From assembly GCF_030149505.1 (NCBI RefSeq), contig NZ_JASBRN010000082.1, positions 1 through 64,000 of the forward strand: a stretch of 64,000 nt of DNA. The letters run 5' to 3'. This DNA is from Nocardioides sp. GTDB lineage: Bacteria; Actinomycetota; Actinomycetes; Propionibacteriales; Nocardioidaceae. Made by a program: the position numbers and the translations under genes. Below are positions 31,672 through 40,622 of the stretch, in pieces (position 1 is the stretch's first letter; each line of letters starts with the position of its first letter). The notes beneath the pieces are model-generated. The model was given only the letters and a program-made list of their open reading frames with translations. It was not told the DNA's origin and searched no databases.

Positions 31672-32697
31672 TCAGGAGGCGGTGGCCGCCACCCAGCGCT
31701 CGAGCAGCGCGGCGGCCGCACCGGAGTCGATCGCCTCGCGCGCCCGGGTGATGCCGGCGTCCAGCGCCGCGCCGACGTCCGCGCCCGGGTCACCGTGGAC
31801 CGCGAGGGCAGCGCCGGCGTTGAGCAGCACCGCCTCGCGGACCGGCCCCTGCTCCCCGGCCAGCACCCGCCGCACGACCTCGGCGTTGTGGACGGCGTCA
31901 CCACCGCGGAGGTCGTCGGGCGTGACGAGCGAGAGCCCGTGGTCGCGGGGGTCGACCCGGCCCGGGGTGACCACACCGTCGTGGACGCGCCACACCGAGG
32001 AGGTGGTGGTCGTCGTGAGCTCGTCCAGCCCGTCGTCGCCGCGGAACACCCAGGCGTCGACCCCGCGGCGGGCGAAGACGCCGGCCATCAGCTCGGTCTT
32101 GCCCTCGTAGGCGCACCCGATCGCCTGTGCGGCAGGCCGCGACGGGTTGGCCAGCGGGCCGAGCAGGTTGAAGGTGGTGCCGATCCCGAGGTCGCGCCGC
32201 GCCGCGGCCGCGTGCCGCAGTGCGGGGTGGAAGGCGGCGGCGAAGCAGAAGGTGATCCCCGCCTCCTCCGCGACCTCGGCCACGCGTGCCACGGGCAGGT
32301 CCAGCCGCACCCCGAGCTGCTCCAGGACGTCGGCCGTGCCGGCCTGGGAGGAGGCGGAGCGGTTGCCGTGCTTGACCACGCGCGCACCCGCGCCCGCGGC
32401 CACGATGGCCGACATCGTGGAGATGTTGACCGACATGGAGCGGTCACCGCCGGTGCCGACGACGTCGAGCGTGCGGCCGGCGACCGGGAGCGGCGTGGCG
32501 ACGGCGTACATCGCGGCGACCAGGCCCTCGACCTCGGCGACCGTTTCGCCCTTGGCCCGCAGCGCCACCGCGAGGCCGGCGACCTGGGCGTCCGTGGCCT
32601 GGCCAGCGAGCACCTCGCCCATCGCCCAGGCGGTCTGCGCCTCGGTGAGGTCCTTCCCGGCGACCAGGTCGCCGAGGACCTCCGCCCAGCTGCTCAC
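31672..32697 (-). CDS. trpD: anthranilate phosphoribosyltransferase
   Basis: This 341-residue enzyme transfers phosphoribosyl from PRPP to anthranilate in tryptophan synthesis. Family landmarks are [51 protein letters not shown] (PRPP and anthranilate binding), [36 protein letters not shown], and [19 protein letters not shown]. Length and motif order are complete. The start is GTG 32695-32697. No other trp gene is in the window. Position next to ctaE-qcrCAB matches Rv2192c. A trpD close to the cytochrome genes is a stable actinobacterial arrangement. Confidence 0.95.
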   Translation of the reverse strand: MSSWAEVLGDLVAGKDLTEAQTAWAMGEVLAGQATDAQVAGLAVALRAKGETVAEVEGLVAAMYAVATPLPVAGRTLDVVGTGGDRSMSVNISTMSAIVAAGAGARVVKHGNRSASSQAGTADVLEQLGVRLDLPVARVAEVAEEAGITFCFAAAFHPALRHAAAARRDLGIGTTFNLLGPLANPSRPAAQAIGCAYEGKTELMAGVFARRGVDAWVFRGDDGLDELTTTTTSSVWRVHDGVVTPGRVDPRDHGLSLVTPDDLRGGDAVHNAEVVRRVLAGEQGPVREAVLLNAGAALAVHGDPGADVGAALDAGITRAREAIDSGAAAALLERWVAATAS

Positions 32698-32704
32698 ACG
32701 CAGC

Positions 32705-33127
32705 TCAGGAGGTGGGCGCCGGGACCCGCGAGCGCAGCAGCGCCACGACGGTCTCGGCGAGCCGGATCGGGTCCAGCGGGTGCGGCAGTGCCGCCTCGGC
32801 CCGCGACCAGGTGGCCAGCCAGGCGTCCTGCGGGCGCCCGGTCAGCACCAGCACCGGCGGGCACTGGTAGATCTCGTCCTTGAGTTGCTTGGCGATGCCC
32901 ATGCCCCCGGCGGGGACGGCCTCGCCGTCGAGGATCGCCAGGTCGATGTGGCCCGCGTCCATGTTCTGGATCACCACCGGCTCCGTGGCGACCTCGACGT
33001 ACTCCACCTCCGGCAGGTCCGGGTGCGGCCGCCGACCCAGGGCCAGGATGACCTGCTGGCGGGTGTTGACGTCGTCGCTGTAGACGAGCACCTTCAACGG
33101 CTTGCGGGAGGCAGTGGTGTCGCTCAC
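32705..33127 (-). CDS. atypical response-regulator receiver protein
   Basis: This encodes 140 residues. The chain [21 protein letters not shown] (acidic pair DD) and [68 protein letters not shown] matches the receiver fold with Asp in LAILDGEA. The usual Lys-Pro near the end is replaced by PHPLDP, and no output domain follows. It may be phosphorylated poorly or act as a protein-binding receiver. Starts at GTG 33125-33127, 7 bases before trpD, so the two are probably co-transcribed. Confidence 0.7.
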   Translation of the reverse strand: MSDTTASRKPLKVLVYSDDVNTRQQVILALGRRPHPDLPEVEYVEVATEPVVIQNMDAGHIDLAILDGEAVPAGGMGIAKQLKDEIYQCPPVLVLTGRPQDAWLATWSRAEAALPHPLDPIRLAETVVALLRSRVPAPTS

Positions 33128-33162
33128 GGGGCCATCGTAGGGGTCTGTCGCAGCGCGCAGGA

Positions 33163-34113
33163 TCACTGGTCGGCGGGGACCCTCGCCCCGCGCGCCGCCT
33201 CGCGGGCCTCGATGCGGTCCAGCCGACGGTCCTCCCGCTTGGCCTCGGCCATCGACGAGCGCACCCACTGGACGAACAGCACGCCGAAGAAGACCAGGCC
33301 GATCAGGTCGCCGGAGCCCCACAGGATGCCGCCGGCGAGGTGCTGGTCGTCGAGGGCGTCGGGCAGCCAGGCCCCCATCGGACCCTCGCGCAGCGCAAGG
33401 TAGTGCTCCTCAGCGATGAGCGTCTCCTGCCCCATGATCGTGACGCCCAGGAAGGCGTGGAACGGCAGCGTCAGCACCGTGATGAGCACACGGAACGGGT
33501 AGCCCACGCGCCCCGGCACCGGGTCGATGCCCATGAGCGGCCAGAAGAACATCGAGCCGACCAGCACCAGGTGCAGGTGCATCGCCTCGTGCCAGTACGT
33601 CGACTCCAGCGTGAGCGGGTACCAGTCGGAGTAGTAGAGCGCCCACGGCGAGACGATGTAGAGGGCGAGCACCAGCGGCGGGAAGGTGAGGACTCGCGCC
33701 AGCCGCGAGTGCAGCACCACCAGCAGCCAGCGTCGCGGCGCGGCGGGCAGGGTCCGCAGCGCCAGCGTGACCGGCGCCCCGAGCGCGAGCGCCAGCGGCA
33801 CGACCATCGAGAGCACCATGTGCTGGACCATGTGCACGCTGAGCAGGGTCGTGTCGTAGGCGCCCAGGCCCGAGCTCGTCGCGAAGACGAAGGACCCCAG
33901 CCCCAGCACGACGAAGGAGATCGTCCGCGCGACCGGCCAGGCGTCCCCCCGGGCCCGCAGCGTGCGGACGCCGAGGAGGTAGAGCCCCCCGATCCAGGCG
34001 GTGAGGACGATCGGCACCGGCTCGAAGACCCAGGTCGACAGCACGCCCCAGAAGTCCAGGGGCGGGAGGTACGTCGAGGCGGTGGACGCGTCCGCCAGGG
34101 GGGTCCGAGGCAC
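33163..34113 (-). CDS. ctaG: cytochrome c oxidase assembly factor CtaG
   Basis: This 316-residue membrane protein of the caa3_CtaG family has about seven helices. Conserved histidine-rich loops are [47 protein letters not shown], and [15 protein letters not shown]. CtaG helps deliver copper to the oxidase. The C-terminus is charged. The gene lies divergent to ctaE with ~130 bases between and beside the cytochrome genes, as expected. No copper-binding motif was tested further. Confidence 0.87.
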   Translation of the reverse strand: MPRTPLADASTASTYLPPLDFWGVLSTWVFEPVPIVLTAWIGGLYLLGVRTLRARGDAWPVARTISFVVLGLGSFVFATSSGLGAYDTTLLSVHMVQHMVLSMVVPLALALGAPVTLALRTLPAAPRRWLLVVLHSRLARVLTFPPLVLALYIVSPWALYYSDWYPLTLESTYWHEAMHLHLVLVGSMFFWPLMGIDPVPGRVGYPFRVLITVLTLPFHAFLGVTIMGQETLIAEEHYLALREGPMGAWLPDALDDQHLAGGILWGSGDLIGLVFFGVLFVQWVRSSMAEAKREDRRLDRIEAREAARGARVPADQ

Positions 34114-34209
34114 GGGTCGAGTCTAGGTCGTCCCCGGCGACCGCAGACCTGCCGCAGAGGGGCGTGCGTCACAACCGCCGCGGGAGCCGTCCGAGATCGG
34201 GGGGTCGGA

Positions 34210-34245
34210 GTGACTCTCTAGGCCCGGCCGGACATAATGCTCCCG
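34210..34245 (+). promoter_or_regulatory. promoter of the ctaE-qcrCAB genes, leaderless
   Basis: A CATAAT -10 (34233-34238) ends 7 bases before the GTG at 34245, and GTGACT at 34210-34215 is a plausible -35 with 17 bases between. Transcription would begin at the start codon. This is the clearest promoter in the window. Confidence 0.7.
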
Positions 34246-34883
34246 TGGCGACAGCGGCAACCATCCCAGCATCCCGGCTCCACGGGCACCACGACCGACC
34301 CAGCATGGTCAGCGTCGGGACGATCATCTGGCTCGCGAGCGAGCTGATGTTCTTCGCAGCGCTGTTCGCTGCGTACTTCACGATCCGCTCGGTGAGCCCC
34401 GAGCTGTGGGCGCAGAACACCGTGCTGCTCGACGTGCCCTTCGCGGCGGTCAACACCACGATCCTGGTGCTGTCCTCGCTGACCTGCCAACTCGGCGTCT
34501 TTGCCGCGGAGCGCGGTCAGGTGGGGCGCAGCGGCTCGGTCTTCCAGATCAAGGGCTGGGGCCTGCGCGAGTGGTTCATCCTCACCTTCGTCATGGGCGC
34601 CATCTTCATCGGCGGCCAGGCGGTGGAGTACGCCACGCTCGTCCAGGAGGGCGTGACCATCCAGGACTCGGCGTACGGCTCGATGTTCTACCTCACCACG
34701 GGGTTCCACGGCATCCACGTCACCGGCGGCCTGATCGCCTTCCTGCTGGTGCTGGGCCGCACCTACCTCGCACGCAAGTTCACCCACGAGCAGGCGGTCA
34801 GCGCGATCGTCGTCTCCTACTACTGGCACTTCGTCGACGTCGTGTGGATCGGTCTGTTCGCGACCATCTACCTCGTCCAGTGA
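34245..34883 (+). CDS. ctaE: cytochrome c oxidase subunit III
   Basis: This 212-residue aa3 oxidase subunit III has five to six membrane helices including [25 protein letters not shown], and the conserved [27 protein letters not shown] and [23 protein letters not shown]. The N-terminal ~40 residues precede helix 1. The start is GTG 34245, set by the promoter spacing; longer upstream readings lack a promoter-consistent start. It is the first gene before qcrC, qcrA and qcrB, the usual actinobacterial order. Confidence 0.93.
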   Translation: MATAATIPASRLHGHHDRPSMVSVGTIIWLASELMFFAALFAAYFTIRSVSPELWAQNTVLLDVPFAAVNTTILVLSSLTCQLGVFAAERGQVGRSGSVFQIKGWGLREWFILTFVMGAIFIGGQAVEYATLVQEGVTIQDSAYGSMFYLTTGFHGIHVTGGLIAFLLVLGRTYLARKFTHEQAVSAIVVSYYWHFVDVVWIGLFATIYLVQ

Positions 34884-34910
34884 CGACCAGTACCGCTTTT
34901 GAGCGCCTCC

Positions 34911-34916
34911 TAGACT
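34911..34916 (+). promoter_or_regulatory. possible internal promoter of qcrCAB (-10 TAGACT)
   Basis: TAGACT lies 25 bases before the qcrC start, and a matching -35 is weak. A leader of about 19 bases would contain AAGGA as ribosome site. The 59-base gap after ctaE makes an internal promoter plausible but does not prove it. Confidence 0.35.
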
Positions 34917-34941
34917 GACACCGGAACAAGGACTCTCTGAC

Positions 34942-35814
34942 GTGCGCATCCTGAACTCAACTGCCGGCCGCCTGTCACGCCACCGTCGCGGGCGACTGGC
35001 GGGCGCCCTCCTCCTGCTGGTCGGGCTCGTGGCCGCCGGCGGTCTCTACACCGCGGTGATGACCCCTGCCTCGGCGGAGAAGACCCAGGACCTGGCCAGC
35101 CAGGTCGAGGAGGGCCGCAAGCTCTTCCTCGTGGGCTGCTCCACCTGCCACGGCACCAACGGCGAGGGCATCCTCACCGACCGCGGCAACAACCTCGGGC
35201 CCTCGCTGGTCGGCGTCGGCGCCGCCGCCGTGGACTTCCAGGTGAGCACCGGCCGCATGCCGATGGCCCAGCCCGGCGCGCAGGCCCCCCGCAAGGACGT
35301 GGTCTACAGCGAGGAGGAGACCGCTGCGCTCGCGGCGTACGTCGCCACGCTCGGCCCCGGTCCGGCCATCCCGGACGAGAGCGACTACAGCATCGAGGGC
35401 CTGGACAGCGAGGCGCAGGAGGCCGCCATCGTCCGCGGTGGCCAGCTCTTCCTCACCAACTGCACCGCCTGCCACAACTTCGAGGGTTCCGGCGGCGCCA
35501 TGCCCAACGGCGGCTACGCGCCCACCGTGCGCGGGGTCGACGCCAAGTACATCTACGAGGCTCTGCTGACCGGTCCGCAGAACATGCCGTCCTTCAGCAA
35601 CGGCAACCTCACCCCGGACCAGAAGCGCGACATCATCGCCTACATCAACAGCCTCAACGAGTCCGCCGGCGTCGGTGGCTTCGGGATGGGCAGCCTGGGC
35701 CCGGTGGCTGAGGGCCTGTTCGCCTGGATCGTGGGCATCGGCGCCCTCGTCGGCTTCGCTGTCTGGATCGCCGCGCACACCACGCGCTCGAACAAGAAGA
35801 AGGTGGAGGCGTGA
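34942..35814 (+). CDS. qcrC: menaquinol-cytochrome c reductase, diheme cytochrome c subunit
   Basis: This 290-residue subunit has an N-terminal membrane anchor (GRLAGALLLLVGLVAAGGLYTAV), two c-type heme sites (VGCSTCHGTNG near 70 and NCTACHNFEGSG near 175) with distal Met candidates (GRMPMAQPG, PQNMPSFSNG), and a C-terminal membrane helix. This diheme QcrC replaces soluble cytochrome c in actinobacteria and hands electrons to the CuA site of CtaC. The start is GTG 34942. The stop overlaps the qcrA start (GTGA). Confidence 0.95.
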   Translation: MRILNSTAGRLSRHRRGRLAGALLLLVGLVAAGGLYTAVMTPASAEKTQDLASQVEEGRKLFLVGCSTCHGTNGEGILTDRGNNLGPSLVGVGAAAVDFQVSTGRMPMAQPGAQAPRKDVVYSEEETAALAAYVATLGPGPAIPDESDYSIEGLDSEAQEAAIVRGGQLFLTNCTACHNFEGSGGAMPNGGYAPTVRGVDAKYIYEALLTGPQNMPSFSNGNLTPDQKRDIIAYINSLNESAGVGGFGMGSLGPVAEGLFAWIVGIGALVGFAVWIAAHTTRSNKKKVEA

Positions 35815-36926
35815 GCAAGGAGCCGACCGGCCCCGACACCGGCTCGGACAACCTTCCGGCCGAGGAGCCCATCCCCAACCCGGGCCTGCCCAGCCACACG
35901 TGGCGCCCGACCGACATCGACGAGGCTGCCGCCCGACGTGCCGAGCGCCAGATCGCCTCGATGTACCTGCTGTCGATGCTCTGCGTCCTCGGCTTCGTCG
36001 TCACCTACTTCGTCGCCGACGTCGGCGACAACTGGGACACGATCCTCGGCCTCGGTGCCTCCACCGTCGGCTTGGGCGTCTTCCTCGGCCTGGCGCTCCT
36101 GCTCATCGGCGCGGCCACCATCCAGTGGGCCCGCAAGCTCATGAGCGACGTCGAGATGGTCGAGATGCGTCACCCAGCGCGGTCCTCCGACGAGGACCGC
36201 GAGGCCACGCTGCAGGCGCTCTCCTCCGGTGCCGAGGACTCCGGCATCGCCCGGCGCCCCCTGATCCGCAACACCCTGCTCGCCTCCGTCGGCATGCTAG
36301 GCGTCCCCGCCGTGGTCCTGCTGCGCGACCTGGGTCCCACCCCGGGACAGGCCGCCGAGGCCGACTACCCGGGCGCCGGGCTCGAGAAGACCGTGTGGAC
36401 CCCCGGCATGCGTGTCGTCCGCGACGTCGTGGGCACCCCGATCCGGGCCTCCGACCTCGAGATCGGTGACCTGGTCAACGCCCAGCCCGAGGCGATCTTC
36501 CCGTCCGAGGAGAGCGGCCTGCCCGAGCTCCACGGGGCCGAGCTGCTCATCGCCAAGTCCAAGGCTGCCGTCATCGTCGTGCGGATGGAGCCCGAGACCA
36601 TCATCCCCGGTGAGGGTCGGGACAACTGGTCGGTCGACGGCATCGTCTGCTACTCCAAGATCTGTACCCACGTGGGTTGCCCGATCTCGCTCTACGAGCG
36701 GACCACCCACCACCTCCTGTGCCCGTGCCACCAGTCCACCTTCGACCTCTCCGACTCCGGTCGGGTGGTCTTCGGGCCGGCTGGTCGACACCTCCCACAG
36801 CTCCCTCTCGCCGTTGACGAGGAGGGGTTCCTCGTGGCCCAGTCCGACTTCACCGAGCCGGTGGGGCCGACGTACTGGGAGCGCGATCACAAGGACATCG
36901 GCGACCAGGGAGAGGCTGACCTGTGA
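35811..36926 (+). CDS. qcrA: menaquinol-cytochrome c reductase Rieske subunit
   Basis: This 371-residue Rieske [2Fe-2S] subunit has three membrane helices (about 40-65, 75-100 and 148-168), the actinobacterial form. The cluster ligands are in CTHVGCPIS and CPCHQSTFDLSDSG near residues 283-310, with a final GPAGRHLPQLPLAVDEEGFLVAQ. It transfers electrons from menaquinol to the diheme QcrC. The start overlaps qcrC, and the stop overlaps qcrB by 4 bases (GTGA), so all three subunits are translationally coupled. Confidence 0.95.
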   Translation: MSKEPTGPDTGSDNLPAEEPIPNPGLPSHTWRPTDIDEAAARRAERQIASMYLLSMLCVLGFVVTYFVADVGDNWDTILGLGASTVGLGVFLGLALLLIGAATIQWARKLMSDVEMVEMRHPARSSDEDREATLQALSSGAEDSGIARRPLIRNTLLASVGMLGVPAVVLLRDLGPTPGQAAEADYPGAGLEKTVWTPGMRVVRDVVGTPIRASDLEIGDLVNAQPEAIFPSEESGLPELHGAELLIAKSKAAVIVVRMEPETIIPGEGRDNWSVDGIVCYSKICTHVGCPISLYERTTHHLLCPCHQSTFDLSDSGRVVFGPAGRHLPQLPLAVDEEGFLVAQSDFTEPVGPTYWERDHKDIGDQGEADL

Positions 36927-38668
36927 GCATCGACACCAGCAAGGTGGCCACGAGCAACAGCTCGGCCGCCACCGCCAAGAAGCCGGGCAAGGCCGGCGCC
37001 GTCGCCAACTGGGCCGACGAGCGACTGGGCCTCGGCACGGCCATGAAGAAGAACCTGCGCAAGGTCTTCCCCGACCACTGGTCTTTCATGCTGGGCGAGA
37101 TCGCCCTGTGGAGCTTCGTCGTCCTCCTGCTCACCGGCGTCTTCCTGACGCTGTGGTACCACCCGAGCATGGCCGAGGTGGTCTACGAGGGCTCCTACGA
37201 CCCGCTGCGCGGCGTGCTGATGTCGGATGCGATGGCATCCACCCTGCACATCTCCTTCGACGTGCGCGGTGGCGTGCTGATGCGCCAGATGCACCACTGG
37301 GCGGCGATGATCTTCATCGCCTCGATGATGGTCCACCTGCTGCGCGTCTACTTCACCGGCGCCTACCGCAAGCCCCGTGAGCTCAACTGGGTCATCGGCT
37401 GCCTGCTGCTGCTCCTGGGCACGCTGGAGGGCTTCACGGGCTACTCCCTGCCCGACGACCTGCTCTCGGGCACCGGCATCCGCGCGGCGGACGGCTTCAT
37501 GAAGTCGATCCCCGTGGTGGGCACCTACCTCAGCTTCTTCCTCTTCGGTGGCGAGTTCCCCGGCGATCAGATCATCCCCCGGCTCTACATGATCCACGTG
37601 CTGCTCATCCCGGGCATCCTGCTGGCGCTGATCGCAGCGCACATGCTGCTGCTCGTCTACCACAAGCACACCCAGTGGCCTGGCCCCGGCCGCACCGAGG
37701 AGAACGTCGTCGGCTTCCCGATGCTCCCGGTGTACGCCGCCAAGGCCGGTGGCTTCTTCTTCATCGTCTTCGGCGTCACCGCGATCATGGGTGGCCTCCT
37801 GAGCATCAACCCGATCTGGAAGTACGGCCCCTACGACCCGACCAAGGTCACGGCCGGCTCCCAGCCCGACTGGTACATGGGCTGGCCCGACGGCGCGCTG
37901 CGCATCATGCCCGGCTGGGAGTTCCACCTCGGTGGCTACTCCTTCGCGCTGAACGTCTTCCTGCCGATCATCGTGCTGCCGGGTCTGATGTTCACGATCC
38001 TGCTGCTGCTGCCGTTCATCGAGTCCTGGATCACCGGCGACAAGCGTGAGCACCACCTGCTGGAGCGCCCGCGCAACGCCCCGACCCGGACCGCGCTGAT
38101 GGTCTCGCTCATGACCTTCTACGGCCTCATGTGGGCCGCGGGCGGCAACGACATCATCGCGATCACGCTGAACTCCGACATCAACCAGATCACCTACTTC
38201 ATACGGGTGGCCGTGTTCGTCGGACCGGCGATCGCCTTCTGGGTCACGCGTCGCTGGTGCATCTCGCTCCAGCGGCACGACGAGGCCAAGCTCCTGCACG
38301 GCTACGAGACGGGCGTCATCATGCGCTCGCCCGAGGGTGGTTACTCCGAGCGGCACCTGCCGATCAGCGAGAACGCCGCCTACACCCTCACCGCTCGCGA
38401 CCGCGACGTCGTCTGGACCCCGGGGTCCGAGACCGACGAGAGCGGTGTGGCAGCCCCGGGTGGCCGGCTCGACGGTCTGCGCGCCAAGCTCTCGACGCTC
38501 TGGTTCGCCGACAACGTGCAGAAGCCCACCGCACAGGAGCTCGAGGAGGCCCGGCACCACGCCGAGCACGAGCACGCGCTCACCGCTGCGCTCGACGGCG
38601 TCGCCGCCGACGGGCACCAGTTCGACGGCCACCACGCCGTCGAGGGTGAGTCGCTCCGCGGGTCGTAG
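36923..38668 (+). CDS. qcrB: menaquinol-cytochrome c reductase cytochrome b subunit
   Basis: This 581-residue cytochrome b has eight or nine membrane helices. Heme b ligands lie in DVRGGVLMRQMHHWAAMIFIASMMVHLLRVYFTGAYRKPRELNW and RLYMIHVLLIPGILLALIAAHMLLLVYHKHTQ. It has GFTGYSLPDDLLSGTGIRAADG and the Q-site region YDPTKVTAGSQPDWYMGWPDGALRIMPGWE. A soluble C-terminal extension (~from 455) is actinobacterial. QcrB is the target of bedaquiline-era drug Q203 in mycobacteria. It ends the qcr operon. Confidence 0.95.
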   Translation: MSIDTSKVATSNSSAATAKKPGKAGAVANWADERLGLGTAMKKNLRKVFPDHWSFMLGEIALWSFVVLLLTGVFLTLWYHPSMAEVVYEGSYDPLRGVLMSDAMASTLHISFDVRGGVLMRQMHHWAAMIFIASMMVHLLRVYFTGAYRKPRELNWVIGCLLLLLGTLEGFTGYSLPDDLLSGTGIRAADGFMKSIPVVGTYLSFFLFGGEFPGDQIIPRLYMIHVLLIPGILLALIAAHMLLLVYHKHTQWPGPGRTEENVVGFPMLPVYAAKAGGFFFIVFGVTAIMGGLLSINPIWKYGPYDPTKVTAGSQPDWYMGWPDGALRIMPGWEFHLGGYSFALNVFLPIIVLPGLMFTILLLLPFIESWITGDKREHHLLERPRNAPTRTALMVSLMTFYGLMWAAGGNDIIAITLNSDINQITYFIRVAVFVGPAIAFWVTRRWCISLQRHDEAKLLHGYETGVIMRSPEGGYSERHLPISENAAYTLTARDRDVVWTPGSETDESGVAAPGGRLDGLRAKLSTLWFADNVQKPTAQELEEARHHAEHEHALTAALDGVAADGHQFDGHHAVEGESLRGS

Positions 38669-38692
38669 ACGCGCCAGCGGCTACGACGATGC

Positions 38693-38753
38693 TGGTCGAG
38701 CAAGCGGCACGGCTGAGCCTGCGAAGCCGTGACCCGCGTGTCGAGACCCAGTC
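38693..38753 (+). repeat. dispersed intergenic repeat, copy B
   Basis: This 61-base copy begins TGGTCGAGCAAGC and ends GTGTCGAGACCCAGTC. It sits after qcrB, before a strong terminator at 38781-38812, and is preceded by the same ACGCGCCAGCGG string as copy A. Confidence 0.85.
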
Positions 38754-38780
38754 GATGAGCTGAGACCCCAGCCCAAGACA

Positions 38781-38812
38781 TCAGCCCCCGGTCCGATCGG
38801 ACCGGGGGCTGA
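38781..38812. terminator. bidirectional terminator between qcrB and the L,D-transpeptidase gene
   Basis: A perfect 32-base inverted repeat: TCAGCCCCCGGTCC in the left arm mirrors GGACCGGGGGCTGA in the right arm, meeting at CGATCG-type centre. The convergent genes end on either side, so it can serve both strands. Confidence 0.85.
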
Positions 38813-38835
38813 GTCGTCTGCGCGTCGCTTCGCTC

Positions 38836-40044
38836 CTACAGGGCCGAACCCTCCCGGTACGTTGCGAACGGCACGTTCCAGTCCCCCCACCCGTTGGTGA
38901 GGGTCATGTCCTCCCCCGCCGTCCCGACGGTCTCCACCACGTCACCACGGCGCGTCATCGCGTAGAGCCAACCCGCGTCGGCCGTCGACATGCCGGTGCA
39001 ACCGTGGGAGACGTTCGCGCTCCCCTGGCTGCCGACCGACCACGGTGCCGCGTGGATGAACTCACCGGAGTGGGTCAGGCGCATCGCCCACTGCACGTCG
39101 TCGATGTCGTAGGACTCCGCCGAGCCAGCCGGGATGCCCACGGTCTCGGAGTTCATCCGCCGCACGTCGAACTTCTCCATGATGACCTTGGTCCCGTTGC
39201 GGGTCTCGAAACCGGGCTTGCCCGTGGTGATGGGGATCGTGCGCAGCAGCCGGCCATTGGAGAAGACGCGCATCTGGTGGGTCCGGGCATCGACCCGGTA
39301 GACGTGGGCGTCCCCGACGGTGAAGGAGATCTCCCGGTCGTGCTGGCCGTAGACACCACCGCCGGCCGAGACCCCGTTGACGTCGAGGTCGACACGCACC
39401 TCGCTGCCGGCCTGCCAGTAGCGCCGGGGGCGCCAGTGCGCCTCGGTGTCGCTGATCCAGTGCCAGGTGCCGGGCTGCTGCGGGACCGACTCGACCCGCA
39501 TCTGGCGCTCCATGGACGCCCGGTCGGTGACGGGCACGTCGAAGGAGACCACCACGGGCATCCCGATCCCCACGGTCTCGCCGTCCAACGGCGCCACGGA
39601 GGCAAAGGTCTGCTCGGCGAGCGTGAGGTCCTGCGTGCTGAACCGTGCCACCGAGCGCAGCACCTCGCCCGAGGCGTCGCGTCCCACGGCGCGCACGGTG
39701 TACGCCGCCCCCGGCTCCAGCCGCTCGAGGGCCGTCCAGGACGTGCCGTCCTCGGCAAGCTCGCCGGGCACGCCACCGGCGGGAGAGCTGACCCTAACCG
39801 TCTCCAGCACGGCGGACCGGGCCTGCACGTCCAGGAGGGTGTCGACGCTGACGTCACGCTCCCCGCGGCGCACGTTGAGCACCAGGCGCGCAGGCTCCTG
39901 CGCCGGCGCCCCGGCCGCGTCTCGAGCAGCACCGTCGGCGGCACCCGGCATTGCCGGGCCCTCGCACGCGCTCAACCCCGTGGCGACCAGCGCCATGAGG
40001 CTGACCGAGGCCAGCAGGGTCCGGGGGCGGCGGTGGGCTGTCAT
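38836..40044 (-). CDS. L,D-transpeptidase lipoprotein (LdtMt2-like)
   Basis: This 402-residue lipoprotein makes 3-3 peptidoglycan cross-links. A lipobox is VATGLSACEG near residue 27. An Ig-like region (about 55-250) precedes the YkuD catalytic domain (about 255-375): DTHQMRVFSNGRLLRTIPITTGKPGFETRNGTKVIMEKFD, the His in GEFIHAAPWSVGSQGSANVSHGCTGMS and catalytic Cys in SHGC. The layout matches LdtMt2-type enzymes. ATG 40042-40044. It lies between qcrB and ctaF, a place occupied by other genes in M. tuberculosis. Confidence 0.92.
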   Translation of the reverse strand: MTAHRRPRTLLASVSLMALVATGLSACEGPAMPGAADGAARDAAGAPAQEPARLVLNVRRGERDVSVDTLLDVQARSAVLETVRVSSPAGGVPGELAEDGTSWTALERLEPGAAYTVRAVGRDASGEVLRSVARFSTQDLTLAEQTFASVAPLDGETVGIGMPVVVSFDVPVTDRASMERQMRVESVPQQPGTWHWISDTEAHWRPRRYWQAGSEVRVDLDVNGVSAGGGVYGQHDREISFTVGDAHVYRVDARTHQMRVFSNGRLLRTIPITTGKPGFETRNGTKVIMEKFDVRRMNSETVGIPAGSAESYDIDDVQWAMRLTHSGEFIHAAPWSVGSQGSANVSHGCTGMSTADAGWLYAMTRRGDVVETVGTAGEDMTLTNGWGDWNVPFATYREGSAL

Positions 40045-40146
40045 CGTCAGGTTCTCCAGACAGGTCTGCTGTGGTGGCGGTGACGGTCCGGACGCACGGT
40101 GGCGCGGGACCGTCCCTGGGTAGGCAGCACGGGCCTACAACGACGA

Positions 40147-40181
40147 ACTCCGCGCCGTCCCTTGCAGGGAGGACGCGGAGT
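40147..40181 (-). terminator. terminator after ctaC-ctaD-ctaF
   Basis: The stem ACTCCGCG/CGCGGAGT encloses a second arm GTCCCT/AGGGA around TGCA, forming a long hairpin 25 bases after the ctaF stop on the minus strand. Confidence 0.7.
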
Positions 40182-40205
40182 GCGACGGAAAGGTTGCGAG
40201 GAGCC

Positions 40206-40622
40206 TCAGTGGGCGTGCTCACCCCGGTAGTACTCGAAGACCAGGCCGCAGGTGGCCAGGGCACCGAGCACGGAGCCGATGATGAACAGCCACCAGGCGG
40301 TCATCGCCAGCGCGAAGACCATGACGCCGAGCGTCAGGGCCGCCCACAGGGGCCACCAGGAGTAGGGCGGGAAGAAGCCCAGCTCGCCGGCACCGTCGGC
40401 AATCTCGGCGTCCTCGCGGTCCTCGGGACGGGGCTCCATCTTCCGGGCGTGGAAGCCGAGGTAGATGGTGACCATGAGGGTCAGCAGCGCCGTCATCGTG
40501 AGCGCGGAGGTCCCGGTCCAGTCGGCTCCGGTCTCGCCGGCGCCCGTGATGAACCAGTAGGCCGGGGTCACCAGCACCATGAAGATGGTGGCGATCGCGA
40601 AGATCCAGGCTTCGGCCTTCAT
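40206..40622 (-). CDS. ctaF: cytochrome c oxidase subunit IV (actinobacterial CtaF)
   Basis: This 138-residue actinobacterial subunit IV has four membrane helices (for example [66 protein letters not shown]). The conserved [28 protein letters not shown] loop lies in the middle. It stabilises the aa3 oxidase. ATG 40620-40622 overlaps the ctaD stop (ATGA). Confidence 0.92.
   Translation of the reverse strand: MKAEAWIFAIATIFMVLVTPAYWFITGAGETGADWTGTSALTMTALLTLMVTIYLGFHARKMEPRPEDREDAEIADGAGELGFFPPYSWWPLWAALTLGVMVFALAMTAWWLFIIGSVLGALATCGLVFEYYRGEHAH

Noticed and set aside
36887..38635. A 582-residue minus-strand frame across qcrB
   Set aside because: Antisense to a gene with heme ligands and Q-site motifs.
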